Below are positions 61,104 to 64,000 of a stretch of DNA of 64,000 nt, in pieces; position 1 is the first letter of the stretch, and each line of letters starts with the position of its first letter. This DNA comes from Alkaliphilus sp. B6464. GTDB lineage: Bacteria > Bacillota > Clostridia > Peptostreptococcales > Natronincolaceae. The stretch covers positions 1,054,001 to 1,118,000 of the forward strand of contig NZ_CP058557.1 in the NCBI RefSeq assembly GCF_018141165.1, in the 5' to 3' direction. Under the pieces are notes generated by a model, which was not told the origin of the DNA, made no database searches, and saw nothing but the letters and a program-made list of their open reading frames with translations. The position numbers and the translations under genes were made by a program.

Positions 61104-62792
61104 TTAATATTTAAAAATAGCAATAGAACTTTGAAGTTGTTGTGCCATGGCTGATAAATAAGATGCAGAATTGGCAACTTCTTCAATGGTAGCGGCCTGT
61201 TCCTCAGAGCCTGTTGCAATTTCCTCTGTGGAGGATGCAATGTTCTGAGAAATAGAAGAAATATTTTTAAATCCATTAACAACTTCTTCAATATTTTGTG
61301 ATACTATATCTGTCAGATGGGTTGCATCTTGGGCCTTCATTGCTACACTATTTATTTCTGTTACAATTACACTAAAGTTTTTACTAGCTATATCAACTGC
61401 AACAGCTCCAGTATTAACTTCGTCTACATTGTTGGTAATCGATCTTACAGTTCCCTCAATTCTATTTTGTATATCTGCAATAAGCAAACTTATTTTATTA
61501 GCGAAGTCGCCAGATTGCTCCGCCAGTTTACGTACTTCTTCCGCTACTACAGCAAAACCACTACCTGCTTCTCCGGCTCTAGCAGCTTCTATAGCTGCAT
61601 TTAGTGCTAGAAGATTAGTTTGATCCGCAATGGCACTAATGGCATCTACTATTTTTTCAATTTCCTTAGAACTTTCGTTTAATTGTTGAATAGAATTAGA
61701 AGCTTCTTCTGTAGATGTTTTAATATTGTTCATTTTCTCAACTGCTTCTTTGACACTTTGTATACCATCTTCAGCGGTTCTTAGAGTTGTTTTAGATGAT
61801 TCATTAATAATATGTATATTATTAGATACTTCATGTATATTACTTGCTATATCGGTTACTTTTTCCGTAGAATCATTTACTATAATAGACTGGTCATCAG
61901 ATACTCTAGCAATTTCTGTAATACTACTAGTTACCTCTTCAGAAGTAGCGGATATTTCTTGGCAAGAGGCGGAAAGCTGTTGACTGTTAGCCGCTACTTG
62001 TTCAGAAGCTTCAGAGGTTTGATGGATAATATTACGTAGGTTAAGCACCATCTGGTTATATGCCTTAGCTAATATATGAATTTCATCCTTTGTATTTACA
62101 GAAATATCCTGCGTTAAATCTCCATTAGATACTGTCTCGCATATAGATATTAATTTTTTTATAGGATTTACGATGCTTTTTGTAACTACAACCCCTATAG
62201 TAATGCTTAGAATAGCTATAAGCGCAATAATACCTATTGTTAACATCATAATAATATTTATTGAACTGCTAATTGAAGCTTCTATTATTTCAATATCATC
62301 ATTCTTAAGTGTAATAAGGTCATCTGAGGCTATTCTTAGCTCCATAGCCTTTGGATAAGATTGTTTCAGCATAACTTCAATTGCCTGTGCGGTTTCACCA
62401 GAACGATGTAGAGAAAAAATTGAATCAGCTAATTCATCGTACTCTTTGTTTAGTACATTCATTTTAGTAGACAGATCAATAGTTTCTTCTGTATAGGATA
62501 ATTCAATGATTTTTTCAGCTAGTTCTGTGGCAACTGTTTGATAACCTTGAAAGGTATCAAGATAAGTTGGGTCACTGGTAAGAAGATAACCTCTTAAGGA
62601 TGAAATTTTCTCCAAAGCGGCAATCTCCAAGTCCTTAGCTGTATTAATTCCAACAAAGCTTAACTGCGTCATATGATTCATCTGTTTATGAATATTAGAA
62701 AAACTAATAAAAGAAAAGGTGCCTAGACCAATTAATAGTAGAATAATTAATAGGAAACCTCCCATAATCTTGTTTCTTATGCTTTTTTTCAT
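61104..62792 (-). CDS. Methyl-accepting chemotaxis protein
   Basis: A 562-residue chemoreceptor. TM1 is at about residues 10-30, a four-helix-bundle-type sensor region follows to about 175, TM2 is at about 180-205, then HAMP and the cytoplasmic signalling domain. The hairpin tip with CheA/CheW contacts reads [20 protein letters not shown] followed by [18 protein letters not shown]. Methylation-type helices flank it. The ligand is unknown. AGGGGAGG lies before the ATG. It is monocistronic and faces the DUF2680-like gene. Confidence 0.95.
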   Translation of the reverse strand: MKKSIRNKIMGGFLLIILLLIGLGTFSFISFSNIHKQMNHMTQLSFVGINTAKDLEIAALEKISSLRGYLLTSDPTYLDTFQGYQTVATELAEKIIELSYTEETIDLSTKMNVLNKEYDELADSIFSLHRSGETAQAIEVMLKQSYPKAMELRIASDDLITLKNDDIEIIEASISSSINIIMMLTIGIIALIAILSITIGVVVTKSIVNPIKKLISICETVSNGDLTQDISVNTKDEIHILAKAYNQMVLNLRNIIHQTSEASEQVAANSQQLSASCQEISATSEEVTSSITEIARVSDDQSIIVNDSTEKVTDIASNIHEVSNNIHIINESSKTTLRTAEDGIQSVKEAVEKMNNIKTSTEEASNSIQQLNESSKEIEKIVDAISAIADQTNLLALNAAIEAARAGEAGSGFAVVAEEVRKLAEQSGDFANKISLLIADIQNRIEGTVRSITNNVDEVNTGAVAVDIASKNFSVIVTEINSVAMKAQDATHLTDIVSQNIEEVVNGFKNISSISQNIASSTEEIATGSEEQAATIEEVANSASYLSAMAQQLQSSIAIFKY

Positions 62793-63154
62793 AAGTGTCC
62801 TCCCCTTAAGTATAGGCTAAATTGGCTTTAACATATAATGCAAGACTGTTTTTTCACAAAAAACCACTAACTAAAACCCTCCAAATAAAGTATATAATAA
62901 AAAGAGAAAAAACTCTATAATATTTAAAATATTAGGAAAAAAGTACTGTTATAACGACTATGACGTTTATCGTCTGCGCTTATATAGAGAATGAAGTCTA
63001 TACCAATTTTTAAATAGCTACCTTAAAAAATTGTAGTTCTATACGAGATATAAAAAACGTAAATTTCTTTATAACTATTTAGAAAATAAACAGGAAATTT
63101 AACAAAAAAATAGAAGTTTAGATATACGAAATAAATTAAAGGGAGAGATTAATA
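62793..63154. other. Intergenic region between chemoreceptor and DUF4438 genes
   Basis: An AT-rich stretch of 362 bases between divergent genes. I see no RNA gene, repeat family copy or clear -24/-12 promoter. It presumably contains the promoters of both genes. Confidence 0.5.
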
Positions 63155-64000
63155 ATGGAAACAAATAAAAGCAAATTAGTGATGCAATCAGTACAGGGTA
63201 AAATTCATAGTCCAAGTGCACTACATCCGTATAGAGTTAATAGAGATGGAGTCGCAGAGGTTCTACCAGCAACAGGGGGCATTACTTACAATGTTAAAAT
63301 AGGTGATAGTTGTATGCAGTGGATAGGAGACCATGTTGAACCTGGCGTTAGTATAAAAAATGAAACTAGAGGTGAAAATGATGCATTAATGCTGCTTTCT
63401 TGTATTGGAAATGAAGCAAAAGTTATAACAGGGGATGCTAAAGGTGCTAAAGGCTATGTGACAGGAATGCATGGAGGAATTGACCATGTCTTATTATATT
63501 TTAAAGATGAAGACTTAGATAAAATGGCTATTAATGACACAATATTAGTTAAAGCTTATGGGCAAGGCTTTAAAATAGCTGGATACGAGGATGTAACCTG
63601 TATGAATATAGATCCGGTGCTATTTGAAAATCTAGGTATTAAAGAAAACGAGGAAGGGGTATTGGAAGTGCCAGTGGTAACGGAAATACCTGCATATTTG
63701 ATGGGATCAGGCATTGGAAGCACTACAGCTTTTTCAGGAGATTATGATATTATGACTGGTGATTTAGAAGCAAATAAGCAATTTGGCATAGATAAGCTAC
63801 GATTTGGGGACCTAGTTATGCTTAGAGACTGTGACAATACATATGGAAGACAATATCTAAAAGGATCAGTATCAATAGGAGTTGTTGTTCACAGTGATTG
63901 TATTAAGTCAGGACATGGTCCTGGTGTTACTGTTATTATGAGTAGTAAGGCTTCAAAAATAAAAGGTGTTTTAAACAAGGATTCTAATATTGCTAATTAC
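63155..64000 (+). CDS. DUF4438 domain protein, N-terminal part (cut by window edge)
   Basis: From ATG 63155 the frame is open for 282 codons to the window end. The product starts METNKSKLVMQSVQGKIHSP and contains VLPATGGITYNVKIGDS, GDAKGAKGYVTGMHGGIDHV and DLVMLRDCDNTYGRQYLKGS, followed by a GHGPGVTVIMSS stretch. I recognise this as the DUF4438 family, with a known fold but no known function. AAAGGGAGAG lies about nine bases before the ATG. No membrane segment is seen in the present part. The remainder lies outside the window. Confidence 0.85.
   Translation, partial: METNKSKLVMQSVQGKIHSPSALHPYRVNRDGVAEVLPATGGITYNVKIGDSCMQWIGDHVEPGVSIKNETRGENDALMLLSCIGNEAKVITGDAKGAKGYVTGMHGGIDHVLLYFKDEDLDKMAINDTILVKAYGQGFKIAGYEDVTCMNIDPVLFENLGIKENEEGVLEVPVVTEIPAYLMGSGIGSTTAFSGDYDIMTGDLEANKQFGIDKLRFGDLVMLRDCDNTYGRQYLKGSVSIGVVVHSDCIKSGHGPGVTVIMSSKASKIKGVLNKDSNIANY

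Noticed and set aside
62814-62850. Sigma-54 promoter before the DUF4438 gene (TTGGCTTTAACATATAATGC)
   Set aside because: GG and GC are 14 rather than 10 bases apart.

Overview
The window is chromosomal DNA from a low-GC anaerobic spore-former of the class Clostridia, centred on the replication origin. Signs of this are the rpmH-oriC-dnaA-dnaN order, parAB and noc close by, a YyaC-type sporulation protein, an rRNA operon, and ferredoxin-linked 2-oxoacid metabolism. General character suggests an Alkaliphilus/Natronincola-like clostridium; this is an inference and the 16S gene present here would settle it. Most genes left of oriC (about 31.7 kb) read leftward and most genes right of it read rightward, that is, away from the origin along each replichore.

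Layout. 1-6 kb: a sigma-54 regulated catabolic region on the minus strand, with an APC-family permease (cut by the window edge), an acylating aldehyde dehydrogenase of sulfoacetaldehyde dehydrogenase type, a DASS/SLC13 transporter and a CBS-PAS sigma-54 activator. Two -24/-12 promoters and two repeat clusters that look like activator sites are visible. 6-13 kb: a frameshifted small gene, a histidine phosphatase, recR-ebfC-dnaX, a beta-propeller protein and a YkvI-type membrane protein. 13-18.6 kb: yyaC, then a compact vanW-vanG-vanXY-vanR-vanS cluster flanked by terminators, with no serine racemase gene. 18.6-31.6 kb: ykuS, lipid kinase, DUF4446, cysteine desulfurase-like enzyme, parB-parA, a half-size TMEM165 protein, noc-rsmG-mnmG-mnmE, jag-yidC-yidD-rnpA-rpmH. 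Two parS-like sites flank the par region.

31.6-43.2 kb: oriC DnaA-box clusters on both sides of dnaA, then dnaN-yaaA-recF-remB-gyrB-gyrA, followed by a three-gene partner-switch module (anti-anti-sigma, anti-sigma kinase, SigB/SigF-type sigma). 43.2-48.5 kb: rRNA operon 16S-tRNA-Ala(TGC)-23S-5S with tandem promoters and a further promoter in the spacer. 48.6-51.8 kb: small unknown genes, a GNAT acetyltransferase behind a c-di-AMP (ydaO) riboswitch with its terminator, a cysteine-free family-4-like uracil-DNA glycosylase, and queT behind a preQ1-I-like riboswitch.

51.8-60.6 kb: a second sigma-54 system. A PrpR-N type activator precedes phased direct repeats and a -24/-12 promoter that drive ptb-iorA-iorB-buk-SLC13 transporter-yczE. 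Together these can oxidise a (probably aryl) 2-oxoacid to an acyl-CoA with reduced ferredoxin and then make ATP via acyl phosphate. 60.6-64 kb: a small exported DUF2680-like protein, a chemoreceptor and the start of a DUF4438 protein. A family of AT-rich dispersed repeats with a CACTTAAA...TTTCAAGTGC core lies in at least five intergenic gaps.
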